Shown piece by piece: positions 1 to 4,712 of a DNA stretch of 5,256 bases (its first letter is position 1; each line of letters opens with the position of its first letter). This stretch comes from Candidatus Woesearchaeota archaeon (lineage in GTDB: Archaea; Nanobdellota; Nanobdellia; Woesearchaeales; UBA12501): contig JACOVN010000132.1 in the NCBI GenBank assembly GCA_016177315.1, forward strand, positions 1-5,256, read 5' to 3'. Made by a program: the position numbers and the translations under genes. The notes below the pieces were generated by a model. That model ran no database searches and was not told the DNA's origin. It worked only from the letters and a program-made list of their open reading frames with translations.

Positions 1-24
1 ATACAAGTAGGCAAAGAGAGATAA
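1..24 (+). CDS. Possible 3' end of an upstream gene
   Basis: Frame 1 is open from the window edge to a TAA at 22-24 and would encode the final residues IQVGKER. The stop lies 18 nt before the start of the next gene, a spacing typical of the operons in this window, so an upstream co-transcribed gene is plausible. Seven codons are too few to show that the frame is coding, and no function can be given. Confidence 0.3.
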   Translation: MQVGKER

Positions 25-30
25 ATGCCT

Positions 31-35
31 GGAGG
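31..35 (+). promoter_or_regulatory. Shine-Dalgarno site deciding the start at 43
   Basis: GGAGG lies 7 nt before the ATG at 43. The ATG at 25 lies upstream of it and has no purine-rich site at the right distance, so the shorter protein with a clean signal peptide is preferred. Confidence 0.8.
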
Positions 36-42
36 AAACACA

Positions 43-345
43 ATGGCAAACAGAACCAGAACATACTGGATAGCAGTCTTAGCTGTCCTGGCAGTGCTTG
101 TTATTGGCATTGCCAATGCCCAGAGCCAAGGAGCAGGGCCGATGGGAACCATAGACCATGACGCTCACCATAAGGGTGGGATGGGAAATATGATGCAGGG
201 CATGCAAGGCATGATGGAAGGCATGGATATGGGTGACATGCGGGAGATGCATGAGTCCATGGAGGAATACCTGAAAGCAGGCAATGCTCCTGCGGAAATG
301 CTGGAAATGCATGAAAATTGCGGAAAGATGATGGGATGGGATTAA
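43..345 (+). CDS. Secreted Met/His-rich protein, putative copper binder
   Basis: A 100-aa exported protein. Residues 8-24 form a hydrophobic signal segment ending in an ANA site, so cleavage is likely between A26 and Q27. The mature part of about 74 residues has 16 methionines, in repeats such as GNMMQGMQGMMEGMDMGDM (48-66), with histidines at 39, 42, 43, 70 and 90 and one cysteine at 93. Met/His-rich exported segments of this kind commonly bind Cu(I); that function is inferred from composition, and I do not recognise a named family. I chose the ATG at 43 over the one at 25 because GGAGG at 31-35 lies 7 nt upstream of it, whereas the earlier ATG has no such site. The protein has no catalytic motif and could be a metal buffer or chaperone. 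A hairpin and a new promoter follow the gene. Confidence 0.8.
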   Translation: MANRTRTYWIAVLAVLAVLVIGIANAQSQGAGPMGTIDHDAHHKGGMGNMMQGMQGMMEGMDMGDMREMHESMEEYLKAGNAPAEMLEMHENCGKMMGWD

Positions 346-358
346 ATTCACACAGGCA

Positions 359-393
359 GGGGAGGGAGTTCAGCGCCTCTTTCTCCCTTCCCC
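359..393 (+). repeat. Imperfect GC-rich inverted repeat (hairpin)
   Basis: GGGGAGGGAG at 359-368 pairs with CTCCC (383-387) and TCCCC (389-393), giving ten base pairs, a single bulged T at 388 and a 14-nt loop. It sits 14 nt after the stop of the Met/His-rich gene and directly before the BRE/TATA of the next operon. It could end or stabilise the upstream transcript. No T-tract follows it, so it is not a classical terminator, and a DNA-level role is also possible. Confidence 0.5.
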
Positions 394-405
394 AAACTTT
401 ATAAA
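392..405 (+). promoter_or_regulatory. Archaeal BRE + TATA box, SHOCT/regulator operon
   Basis: TTTATAAA at 398-405 fits the archaeal TATA box and is directly preceded by an A-rich BRE-like CCAAAC (392-397). A start site about 25 nt from the box centre would fall near 427, just before the ATG at 437. That leaves a very short leader which might cut into the GGAGG at 422-426, so the exact start site is uncertain. Confidence 0.6.
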
Positions 406-408
406 TTC

Positions 409-420
409 TCAACATGTTGA
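409..420. promoter_or_regulatory. 12-bp perfect palindrome, candidate operator
   Basis: TCAACATGTTGA is a perfect palindrome starting four bases after the TATA box, between it and the expected transcription start. A protein bound here would block the archaeal pre-initiation complex, as is usual for archaeal repressors. It shares the half-site AAC/GTT with a 2-bp centre with the palindrome at 1621-1632. The obvious candidate ligands are the winged-helix proteins encoded in this same operon, which would make it autoregulated. Binding is inferred. Confidence 0.5.
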
Positions 421-436
421 TGGAGGAAGAACAACC

Positions 437-682
437 ATGATGCACACTATGTCTGGCAATATGTACTGGCACCACATTACTTATATGTACCTCTACCCCA
501 CCATTGTTGGATTGCTCATTCTTGCTGGCATCGTCTATTTGATTTACTGGCTCTTTGCGAAGCAGGATGTTTCCCTGAAAAAGCAATCCCCGCTAGAAAT
601 CCTTAAGCTGCGGTATGCAAAAGGGGAAATCACAGAAAAGCAGCTCCAGCAGATGAAAAAACAGCTACAGGAAAAAGGGTAG
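437..682 (+). CDS. SHOCT-domain small membrane protein with Met/His-rich N-terminus
   Basis: An 81-aa protein in three parts. Residues 1-18 are unusually rich in metal-ligand residues (Met 1, 2, 5, 9, 17; His 3, 12, 13). Residues 20-40 form one membrane helix. Residues 52-77 form a SHOCT (short C-terminal) motif, PLEILKLRYAKGEIT followed by a basic helix, seen in many small membrane proteins. Positive charges after the helix (KQDVSLKKQ) put the C-terminus in the cytoplasm and the Met/His segment outside, where it could bind copper; this is inference. SHOCT is thought to mediate oligomerisation or interaction. An alternative start one codon later (440) is possible; GGAGG at 422-426 serves both. 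It is first in an operon with two membrane regulators, the next starting 4 nt after its stop, suggesting a sensing or accessory role. Confidence 0.85.
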   Translation: MMHTMSGNMYWHHITYMYLYPTIVGLLILAGIVYLIYWLFAKQDVSLKKQSPLEILKLRYAKGEITEKQLQQMKKQLQEKG

Positions 683-686
683 CCCT

Positions 687-1097
687 ATGGAGATCTCCGA
701 GAAAAAGCTGGTTATTGCCATTGGAGCAGTTTTCTTGCTCGGCGTGTTTTTCTCCATCGCCAATGGCTATTACACCCAGAAAACTGGCGATCCGTTACCC
801 TTAATCGCCTATGCCATTGCCTTCATCTCTTTAGCAGTGGGGAGTGCCTTAGTATTGCTGTTTCAATCCAGAATCAATAAGATGCAGTTAGAAAACATTT
901 TAAAGATCCTCCCCCAAGAGGAGAGGAAGATCATGGAAATCCTCGTGGAAAGAAAAGAGATTGAGCAGAAGCATTTAGTGGTGTTAAGCGGACTTTCCAA
1001 GGTAAAGGTTTCCAGGGTCTTGGCAAAATTAGAGCAGCGAGGCATTGTGGAGAAGAAGGCCTCTGGCTATACCAACCTGGTTATTGTAAAACTTTGA
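687..1097 (+). CDS. Membrane-anchored winged-helix transcriptional regulator (paralog A)
   Basis: A 136-aa protein with two membrane helices (about 8-29 and 37-60) joined by a short loop, then a cytoplasmic C-terminal winged helix (about 74-136). The DNA-binding region is visible as a helix at 79-90, a helix-turn-helix around 94-116 (LSGLSKVKVSRVLAKLEQRG), and a wing GIVEKKASGYTNLVIV. This is the MarR/TrmB-like fold typical of archaeal regulators. Two membrane segments with a cytosolic DNA-binding domain imply a one-component membrane sensor. The next gene has the same architecture and a clearly related winged helix (shared pattern GL-S/T-KVK-V/I-S/T-R...GI-V/L-E-K/R-K..G.TN). Here the external loop is only about eight residues and lacks Cys and His, so it may have lost, or never had, ligand sensing. 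The start is 4 nt after the preceding stop. Ligand unknown. Confidence 0.85.
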   Translation: MEISEKKLVIAIGAVFLLGVFFSIANGYYTQKTGDPLPLIAYAIAFISLAVGSALVLLFQSRINKMQLENILKILPQEERKIMEILVERKEIEQKHLVVLSGLSKVKVSRVLAKLEQRGIVEKKASGYTNLVIVKL

Positions 1098-1113
1098 AAG
1101 CAGGCAGGAGAAC

Positions 1114-1605
1114 ATGAATCCAAACTTGAAGATCATCGGCATTGCCGTGGTTGTCTTTTCCCTGCTGCTCCTCTTGACGCTCTCTTTCGTGAAAACGAAA
1201 CTGGATGCCCAGGCTGTCCTGGTCTGCGAGGCGTATCATGCAGAATATAAAGCCAGAGGGGAAGAATGCCCTGGCCATAGCGGGGATACTTCCTGGCTCT
1301 TGACAACGGCCTTTGGCTTTTCTTTCCTTCTCCTTGGAACAGGCCTGTACCTCATTTTCTTGTCTAAGGCCAGCGGGATAGTGAAGAAGGAATTTAAGGA
1401 GATTAATCTTGAAAAATTAAATGCAGAGGAAAAAAGCATTTATGAGAAAATCAAGGCAAAAGGGGGCTCGATGTATCAAAGCGATTTGATTAAGGAGACT
1501 GGCCTTACCAAGGTTAAAATAACAAGAATTCTGGATAAGATGGAGATGGACGGCATTCTGGAGCGAAAGCGAAGGGGGATGACCAACATTATCGTTCTGC
1601 AATGA
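1114..1605 (+). CDS. Membrane-anchored winged-helix transcriptional regulator (paralog B) with Cys/His external loop
   Basis: A 163-aa paralog of the preceding protein. Membrane helices lie at about 6-26 and 62-83 and the winged helix at about 99-163, with recognition region TGLTKVKITRILDKMEMDG and wing ILERKRRGMTNIIV. The two-helix topology with a cytosolic winged helix places residues 27-61 outside. That loop is much longer than in the paralog and carries C38, H42, C52 and H55 (the latter pair as CPGH), residues suited to metal binding or a disulfide. I infer that it senses copper or redox state at the outer face and transmits this to the DNA-binding domain. GGAG at 1107-1110 lies only 3 nt before the ATG. 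The gap from the previous gene is 16 nt, so they are probably co-transcribed. The palindrome at 1621-1632 begins 16 nt after its stop. Confidence 0.85.
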   Translation: MNPNLKIIGIAVVVFSLLLLLTLSFVKTKLDAQAVLVCEAYHAEYKARGEECPGHSGDTSWLLTTAFGFSFLLLGTGLYLIFLSKASGIVKKEFKEINLEKLNAEEKSIYEKIKAKGGSMYQSDLIKETGLTKVKITRILDKMEMDGILERKRRGMTNIIVLQ

Positions 1606-1620
1606 ATTCTCCTTGGTATC

Positions 1621-1632
1621 GAAACTAGTTTC
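1621..1632. promoter_or_regulatory. 12-bp perfect palindrome, candidate operator
   Basis: GAAACTAGTTTC is a perfect palindrome lying eight bases upstream of the TATA-like box at 1641-1648. Its core AAC-TA-GTT matches the core AAC-AT-GTT of the palindrome at 409-420, so the same regulator could bind both. An upstream position like this suits an activator or a factor affecting TFB access, unlike the downstream position at the first promoter. Confidence 0.5.
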
Positions 1633-1640
1633 ATAGGCAC

Positions 1641-1648
1641 TTTATTAA
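1641..1648 (+). promoter_or_regulatory. TATA-like box, Cys-rich/DUF5676 operon
   Basis: TTTATTAA in the 93-nt gap before the Cys-rich gene. A start site about 25 nt downstream would fall near 1670, leaving a leader of about 29 nt that contains GGAGG at 1687-1691, 7 nt before the ATG at 1699. No convincing BRE precedes it. A T-rich run (TTTCTTTTT, 1653-1661) lies just downstream and could also help end the upstream transcript. Confidence 0.45.
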
Positions 1649-1698
1649 GACGTTTCTTTTTCTGACGGTTCATTGATGATAGACAAGGAGGTTTTACC

Positions 1699-2361
1699 AT
1701 GGACGACAGAACAACAAAGTGGATCTTGGGATTGCTCATTGCTGCACTAGTGCTGTTGGCATACAACAGCTTCCAGCTGAATGCAATGAAGAAGATCCCA
1801 GCAAACAGTCTAACCAATAGCGTGCAGAAGGGAGGGGAAAGCTCTTTAGGTTTAGATGTTATCCCCAAAGGCATTCCGGAAATCTATGGCAACGAGCTCG
1901 GCATTGCGTATGATATGGTTAATCCTGCCAATCTAAAGCTGGCAGACGCTGCTATCAGGAAACTAGCAGTTTTTGACCAGCAAATAACCTTGGAAGGAGC
2001 GGATAAAGAAAGGTATATCAAGATTACCTCTCAAATCAGCTGTGAGTATTGCTGCGGAGCAGAATCCATTATTTTCCCCAATGGAGAGGCTGCTTGCGGC
2101 TGTGCGCATAGCTTTGCGATGCGAGGCTTGGCAAAGTATCTCATTAAGTATCATCCAACAGAATTTACGGATGATGAAATTTTAGAAGAGCTGGGCAAAT
2201 GGAAGACCCTCTTCTTCCCAGGAAAACTAACCCAGAAAGCCCAGGCATTGCAGGGAAAAGGTTTAGAATTGAATTACATCAATCTCGCCTCCAACAAGTA
2301 CAGGGGCATTGAGCAAGGTGCTGCCGCTGCTGCAGGAGGAGGGATGGTGGGAGGATGCTAA
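1699..2361 (+). CDS. Membrane-anchored Cys-rich protein with CxxCC / CGCAH motifs and MVGGC tail
   Basis: A 220-aa protein. Residues 8-27 form an N-terminal membrane anchor (WILGLLIAALVLLA then FQL). A central domain carries two cysteine clusters: C115-EY-C118-C119-G and C133-G-C135-A-H137. The following stretch SFAMRGLAKYLIKYHPTEFTDDEILEELGKWKTLFF looks helical. An Ala/Gly linker (about 207-215) leads to a terminal MVGGC with Cys220 as last residue. The clusters could bind Cu, Zn or an Fe-S centre. They loosely recall PCYCGC-type metal-binding proteins, but I cannot assign a named family. The topology predicts that the Cys domain faces outside. The next gene starts one base after its stop, its GGAGG lying within the codons for the VGGC tail. 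It has a similar anchor and the same tail, so the two proteins probably act together. Role inferred: extracytoplasmic metal handling. Confidence 0.8.
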   Translation: MDDRTTKWILGLLIAALVLLAYNSFQLNAMKKIPANSLTNSVQKGGESSLGLDVIPKGIPEIYGNELGIAYDMVNPANLKLADAAIRKLAVFDQQITLEGADKERYIKITSQISCEYCCGAESIIFPNGEAACGCAHSFAMRGLAKYLIKYHPTEFTDDEILEELGKWKTLFFPGKLTQKAQALQGKGLELNYINLASNKYRGIEQGAAAAAGGGMVGGC

Positions 2362-2362
2362 A

Positions 2363-2599
2363 ATGGAAAAGGAAACCAAAAGCAAGGCAGAGAAAGCAGC
2401 GCTCTGGATCGCGGTGCTGCTGTTAGTACTGGCATTATTCCAGACATTCCAGCTCTCTAGCTGGAACGCCGGTTTTGGCATCCAGCAAAAATCTGGAAGC
2501 CAAGCAGGAGAAACCAATGCTGAGATGATGGCCAGAATGCACCCAGAGCAGGTTGCGAGAAGTGCGCCATTAAACGACCAAATGGTTGGCGGTTGTTAA
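2363..2599 (+). CDS. Small membrane-anchored protein sharing FQL anchor and MVGGC tail
   Basis: A 78-aa protein. Residues 1-11 are charged and cytosolic, and 13-32 form one membrane helix (LWIAVLLLVLALFQTFQL). A short external segment contains MMARMHPEQ (55-63), and the protein ends MVGGC. The helix pattern W-I...L...FQL and the terminal MVGGC match the preceding Cys-rich protein, although the middle domain is absent; it may be a partner, a truncated paralog or a second substrate of the same processing system. I chose the ATG at 2363 because GGAGG at 2350-2354 lies 8 nt upstream; the in-frame ATG at 2309 would lie inside the upstream gene. No named family is recognised. The tail is encoded with different Gly/Cys codons from the upstream gene, so its conservation is at protein level. 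Confidence 0.75.
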   Translation: MEKETKSKAEKAALWIAVLLLVLALFQTFQLSSWNAGFGIQQKSGSQAGETNAEMMARMHPEQVARSAPLNDQMVGGC

Positions 2600-2610
2600 T
2601 CTTGTTAATC
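2593..2610 (+). repeat. Tandem 9-nt duplication
   Basis: TTGTTAATC occurs twice back to back. The first copy contains the TAA stop of the 78-aa protein and the second lies in the 27-nt gap before the DUF5676-like gene. It is probably a simple local duplication; no role is evident. Confidence 0.6.
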
Positions 2611-2626
2611 AAATGGAGGGAGAACC

Positions 2627-2899
2627 ATGGAACATACCCTAAACCCCAATAGAATAGGCTTGGCAGCAGCTGGCACCGCTGGCTTGCTGTATATTGCCTG
2701 TGTGCTGTTTATTGTACTCGCAGGCAAAGAGGTCTATGTGCCGTTCTTCAACAGCCTGTTCCATGGCATCGACATTGCACCGATTGCCAGAGCTTCCATC
2801 TCCTTTGGGCAGACCATCATGGGCCTGATCATAACCCTGATTGGAATGTGGCTCATTGGCATGATCTTTGCCTGGCTCTACAACTGGCAGCAGAAATGA
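2627..2899 (+). CDS. DUF5676-like two-helix membrane protein
   Basis: A 90-aa protein with membrane helices at about 12-32 and 61-84 and a conserved-looking loop between them (PFFNSLFHGIDIAPIAR, 39-55). The FFNSL-HG-D pattern and overall length match what I recall of the DUF5676 family of small membrane proteins. These are often found beside heavy-metal transport or metal-binding genes in bacteria and archaea; the biochemical role is unknown. A GGAGGGAGA at 2615-2623 precedes the ATG. It is the third gene of this operon, and the next gene starts 16 nt after its stop. The assignment rests on memory of the family pattern and is moderately firm. Confidence 0.8.
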   Translation: MEHTLNPNRIGLAAAGTAGLLYIACVLFIVLAGKEVYVPFFNSLFHGIDIAPIARASISFGQTIMGLIITLIGMWLIGMIFAWLYNWQQK

Positions 2900-2915
2900 A
2901 AGTGAAGGTGAGCAT

Positions 2916-3425
2916 ATGAAAGGCAAGCTAGCATGGATTAGCAGTATAGTCCTTACTTTAAGCATTCCGAAGGTTTTGGCGCATTGCCCGCTCTGCACAG
3001 GAGCAGTAGCAGCCGGAGCAGTCACAGTAAATTATTATGGCTTAGGGCCAGGCATCATTGGTGTATTTGTAGGGGCCTTCGGCATTTCCACGGGCTTATG
3101 GGCAGGAAAAAAGCTGAAAGCCTATATTCCATTTCAGCTTCCGCTACTGGTATTTCTCTCGTTCCTCCTTACCATTGTTCCTATAGTGGGTGCATTTCCG
3201 GATAGCATCTTCGTTCCTGCCAATTTGATCGTTGGCAGAGTTTTGTGGCTCAACAAGTTCCTCATGGGGGGAATAGCAGGAGGCATTGCGACCCTGCTCG
3301 CATACTGGTATCACCTTCACATCAAGAAGGTAAACGGCAGGGTGCTATTCCCCTTCCAGGGCATTGCCTTGACGATAGCTGCCTTGCTCGCTACAAGCGG
3401 ATTAGTCTATTGGGTGGTCGGATGA
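2916..3425 (+). CDS. Polytopic membrane protein with N-terminal HCPLC motif
   Basis: A 169-aa protein. Residues 5-22 form a signal-like helix ending in VLA, followed directly by H23-C24-P-L-C27-T-G, then a Gly/Ala-rich stretch and about four more membrane helices (44-64, 72-92, 115-135, 147-167). If the signal is cleaved, the mature protein would begin with the His-CxxC motif on the outer face. This motif could bind a metal or heme, or act as a redox thiol pair; I recall similar HCPLC proteins in archaeal and candidate-phylum genomes but no established function. The ATG at 2916 is chosen over the one at 2868: it has AGGTGA at 2906-2911 and gives a clean signal sequence, while the earlier one lies inside the upstream gene. 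Its stop overlaps the next start as ATGA, implying coupled translation and perhaps a physical partnership. Confidence 0.8.
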   Translation: MKGKLAWISSIVLTLSIPKVLAHCPLCTGAVAAGAVTVNYYGLGPGIIGVFVGAFGISTGLWAGKKLKAYIPFQLPLLVFLSFLLTIVPIVGAFPDSIFVPANLIVGRVLWLNKFLMGGIAGGIATLLAYWYHLHIKKVNGRVLFPFQGIALTIAALLATSGLVYWVVG

Positions 3426-3913
3426 AAGAGCTAGAGCAATGGATGGAGAAAATGAAAGGAAAGGAGTTTGACCTTTCGAAGGATGAAGATTTAAGCATAG
3501 CCTTGATGAATTTGATTAGCTTGGAAGAGCATCTGTATTTCAGTGCCATGAAGACAGGGAATAAGCAATACTTCCCTATGCTCCAGGCAGTTCGGCAGTT
3601 GCGCATCAAATTGCTGAAACGTATTGTCAAAAATCCGAAAGGGGAGGAGTGGTGCATCAGCAAGCATCTCCTTGCTGCCAGCATGCGGCTCATGGAAGTT
3701 GGAACAAAAGAGCTTTCCGAGGGGAAGGAAGATGCGTTATCCCTTTTCCAGTCCTCCTTCCACCTTTATTCACTGTTCTTTGCTATCAATCTGGGAATGG
3801 TAGAAATAGAGAAAGTAAAGGAAGATGTTGGGAAAAGCGAAGAAGCTAGTAAAGGCATGATGCAGAAAATTTCCGTGATTGTGAAGAAAATCATCGATTG
3901 TTGCAAGGAATGA
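3422..3913 (+). CDS. Helical cytosolic protein of unknown function, coupled to the HCPLC protein
   Basis: A 163-aa protein with no signal or membrane segment. It is almost entirely charged amphipathic helix, starting MKELEQWMEKMKGKEFDLSKD. Possible functional residues are the EEHLYFS stretch (35-41), W77-C78-I-S-K-H82 leading into LLAASMRLMEVGTKEL, and a C-terminal CC pair (160-161). The E-E-H and C...H residues could bind a metal or bridge to the membrane partner, but I do not recognise a catalytic motif or named family. The start at 3422 is fixed by the ATGA overlap with the upstream stop and by GGTGG at 3413-3417. A longer in-frame start at 3245 would lie wholly inside the membrane-protein gene and is rejected. 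It is the last gene of its operon; about 170 nt of mostly non-coding sequence follows. Confidence 0.75.
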   Translation: MKELEQWMEKMKGKEFDLSKDEDLSIALMNLISLEEHLYFSAMKTGNKQYFPMLQAVRQLRIKLLKRIVKNPKGEEWCISKHLLAASMRLMEVGTKELSEGKEDALSLFQSSFHLYSLFFAINLGMVEIEKVKEDVGKSEEASKGMMQKISVIVKKIIDCCKE

Positions 3914-3930
3914 TAAGGTTTTGCTGCTCT

Positions 3931-3943
3931 TGAAAGATATAAA
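3931..3943 (+). promoter_or_regulatory. BRE + TATA-like element before the rhodanese-nirK operon
   Basis: ATATAAA at 3937-3943 is preceded by a BRE-like TGAAAG (3931-3936), in the 172-nt stretch between the helical protein and the rhodanese. The expected start site near 3965 falls at the beginning of the mini-ORF at 3962, so either the transcript is nearly leaderless for that peptide or it starts within it and makes a leader of about 120 nt for the rhodanese. No AAC-WW-GTT palindrome is found here. Confidence 0.45.
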
Positions 3944-3961
3944 CGTATTGGAGGTGAAACA

Positions 3962-4000
3962 ATGGCAAGAAGGAGAAGAAGAGAAACAGAAAGACGGTAG
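3962..4000 (+). CDS. Possible 12-codon Arg-rich leader peptide
   Basis: An ATG preceded by GGAGGTGA (3950-3957), the longest Shine-Dalgarno match in the window, with GGAGG 7 nt away exactly as at positions 43 and 1699. It encodes MARRRRRETERR and then stops at TAG 3998-4000; seven of the twelve residues are Arg. The other frames also close soon after (TGA at 4008-4010 in one of them) and none joins the rhodanese, so a simple frameshifted gene is not evident. It may be a translated leader for the rhodanese-nirK transcript, a decayed gene start, or a coincidence in a purine-rich tract (about 3964-4005). Confidence 0.3.
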   Translation: MARRRRRETERR

Positions 4001-4085
4001 AAAGGCATGATGCTTTTTGATTCTCCATTTGTATAGAATGATGCATAATACAGAGGAGAATGAAAGAATTTGCATAGGTCGGGCA

Positions 4086-4712
4086 ATGAACCAGAAACAA
4101 CTGCAGTGTAAGTGGAAAATCATGCTTCTGCTCTCGGTGATATTTGGAGCTCTAGCAGGCGGAATTGTTGCTTTCATTGTTGTAAAGCTGGACACCCCAA
4201 CAAGAGAGGAGCGCATAACAGACTTCTATGCAACCGAGAATGCTGTATATGTCAGCCCCCACAGCATCCGGAAGGCCATTCAGAAAGGAGAGACCAATTT
4301 CATCCTAGTCGATCTCCGAAGCCATCAGGAATATGAGCAAGAGCATATTGTTGGAGCAATCAACATTCCAGCATACAAAGATCCGGATACATCGGCGTAT
4401 GGAGAGGTAGAGAGAATCGTCCAGGCATTCTCTTCGCTGCCAAAGGATAAGGAGATTATCGTGTACTGCTATAGTGTACCGTGCATGACAGGCAGGAAAA
4501 TTGGCAAATTGTTGGCTGAGCAGGGAATATACGTAAAGCACCTTGGCATTGGCTGGAATGAATGGAGATATTTCTGGAATCTCTGGAACCATGAGCATGA
4601 GTGGAATGCAACAAGAGCGGAACAATACCTTGCAAGAGGAAAAGAACCAGGAACATGGAAAGGAGAAGATTTTTATAACGGATGTTCAATAGAAGGTGAA
4701 CTAGGATGCTAA
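4086..4712 (+). CDS. Membrane-anchored rhodanese-like domain protein
   Basis: A 208-aa protein with a membrane helix at about 12-33, a linker, then a rhodanese domain (about 55-165). Recognisable parts are ILVDLRSHQEYEQEHIVGAINIP (73-95), the active-site strand IIVYC (124-128) and the helix MTGRKIGKLLAEQG. The active-site loop reads C128-YSVP-C133-MTG-R137, not the usual C-x4-R, so a two-thiol or persulfide-exchange mechanism is possible. It continues with LGIGWNEWRY (153-162) and HEHEW (169-173) and ends C200-SIEGELG-C208. The topology places the domain outside. I chose the ATG at 4086 with AGGT at 4076-4079; in-frame ATGs at 4038 and 4041 and a TTG at 4017 lack good sites, so the start is moderately certain. 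Its last 7 nt overlap the start of nirK. Role inferred: sulfur or redox thiol chemistry linked to the copper enzyme. Confidence 0.88.
   Translation: MNQKQLQCKWKIMLLLSVIFGALAGGIVAFIVVKLDTPTREERITDFYATENAVYVSPHSIRKAIQKGETNFILVDLRSHQEYEQEHIVGAINIPAYKDPDTSAYGEVERIVQAFSSLPKDKEIIVYCYSVPCMTGRKIGKLLAEQGIYVKHLGIGWNEWRYFWNLWNHEHEWNATRAEQYLARGKEPGTWKGEDFYNGCSIEGELGC

Noticed and set aside
79..586. Antisense reading frames opposite the Met/His-rich and SHOCT genes
   Set aside because: They are His-rich mirrors of Met (ATG/CAT) codons on the + strand, have no ribosome site or family resemblance, and overlap well-supported genes.
1653..1661. T-rich run TTTCTTTTT as a terminator of the regulator operon
   Set aside because: It lies downstream of the next TATA-like box and is interrupted by C, so termination there would also affect the next transcript; too weak to call.
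2447..2466. 8-bp inverted repeat with a 4-nt loop inside the 78-aa gene
   Set aside because: The arms TTCCAGCT/AGCTGGAA encode the FQL...SW segment; one such stem is expected by chance in a window of this size and it sits mid-gene.
2639..3025. 128-aa antisense frame opposite the DUF5676-like gene
   Set aside because: It lies opposite two supported membrane-protein genes, has scattered composition, and is preceded by no promoter or ribosome site.
3252..3259. AACAAGTT as a third copy of the putative operator core
   Set aside because: It lies in the middle of the HCPLC gene, is not a palindrome at its centre, and has no promoter nearby.
3851..4013. 13-nt direct repeat AAAGGCATGATGC at 3851-3863 and 4001-4013
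   Set aside because: One 13-nt match in about 5 kb is not very unlikely by chance, flanks do not match well, and nothing marks an attachment site or target duplication.
4017..4085. Longer rhodanese start at TTG 4017 or ATG 4038/4041
   Set aside because: No ribosome site precedes any of them, and the extra N-terminal residues add no recognisable signal; the ATG at 4086 puts a short charged tail before the membrane helix.
3770..4216. Antisense frames covering the gap before the rhodanese
   Set aside because: They extend over the 3' end of the helical protein and the 5' end of the rhodanese, have a Ser/Phe/Cys-rich low-complexity composition from the purine-rich + strand, and show no recognisable domain.
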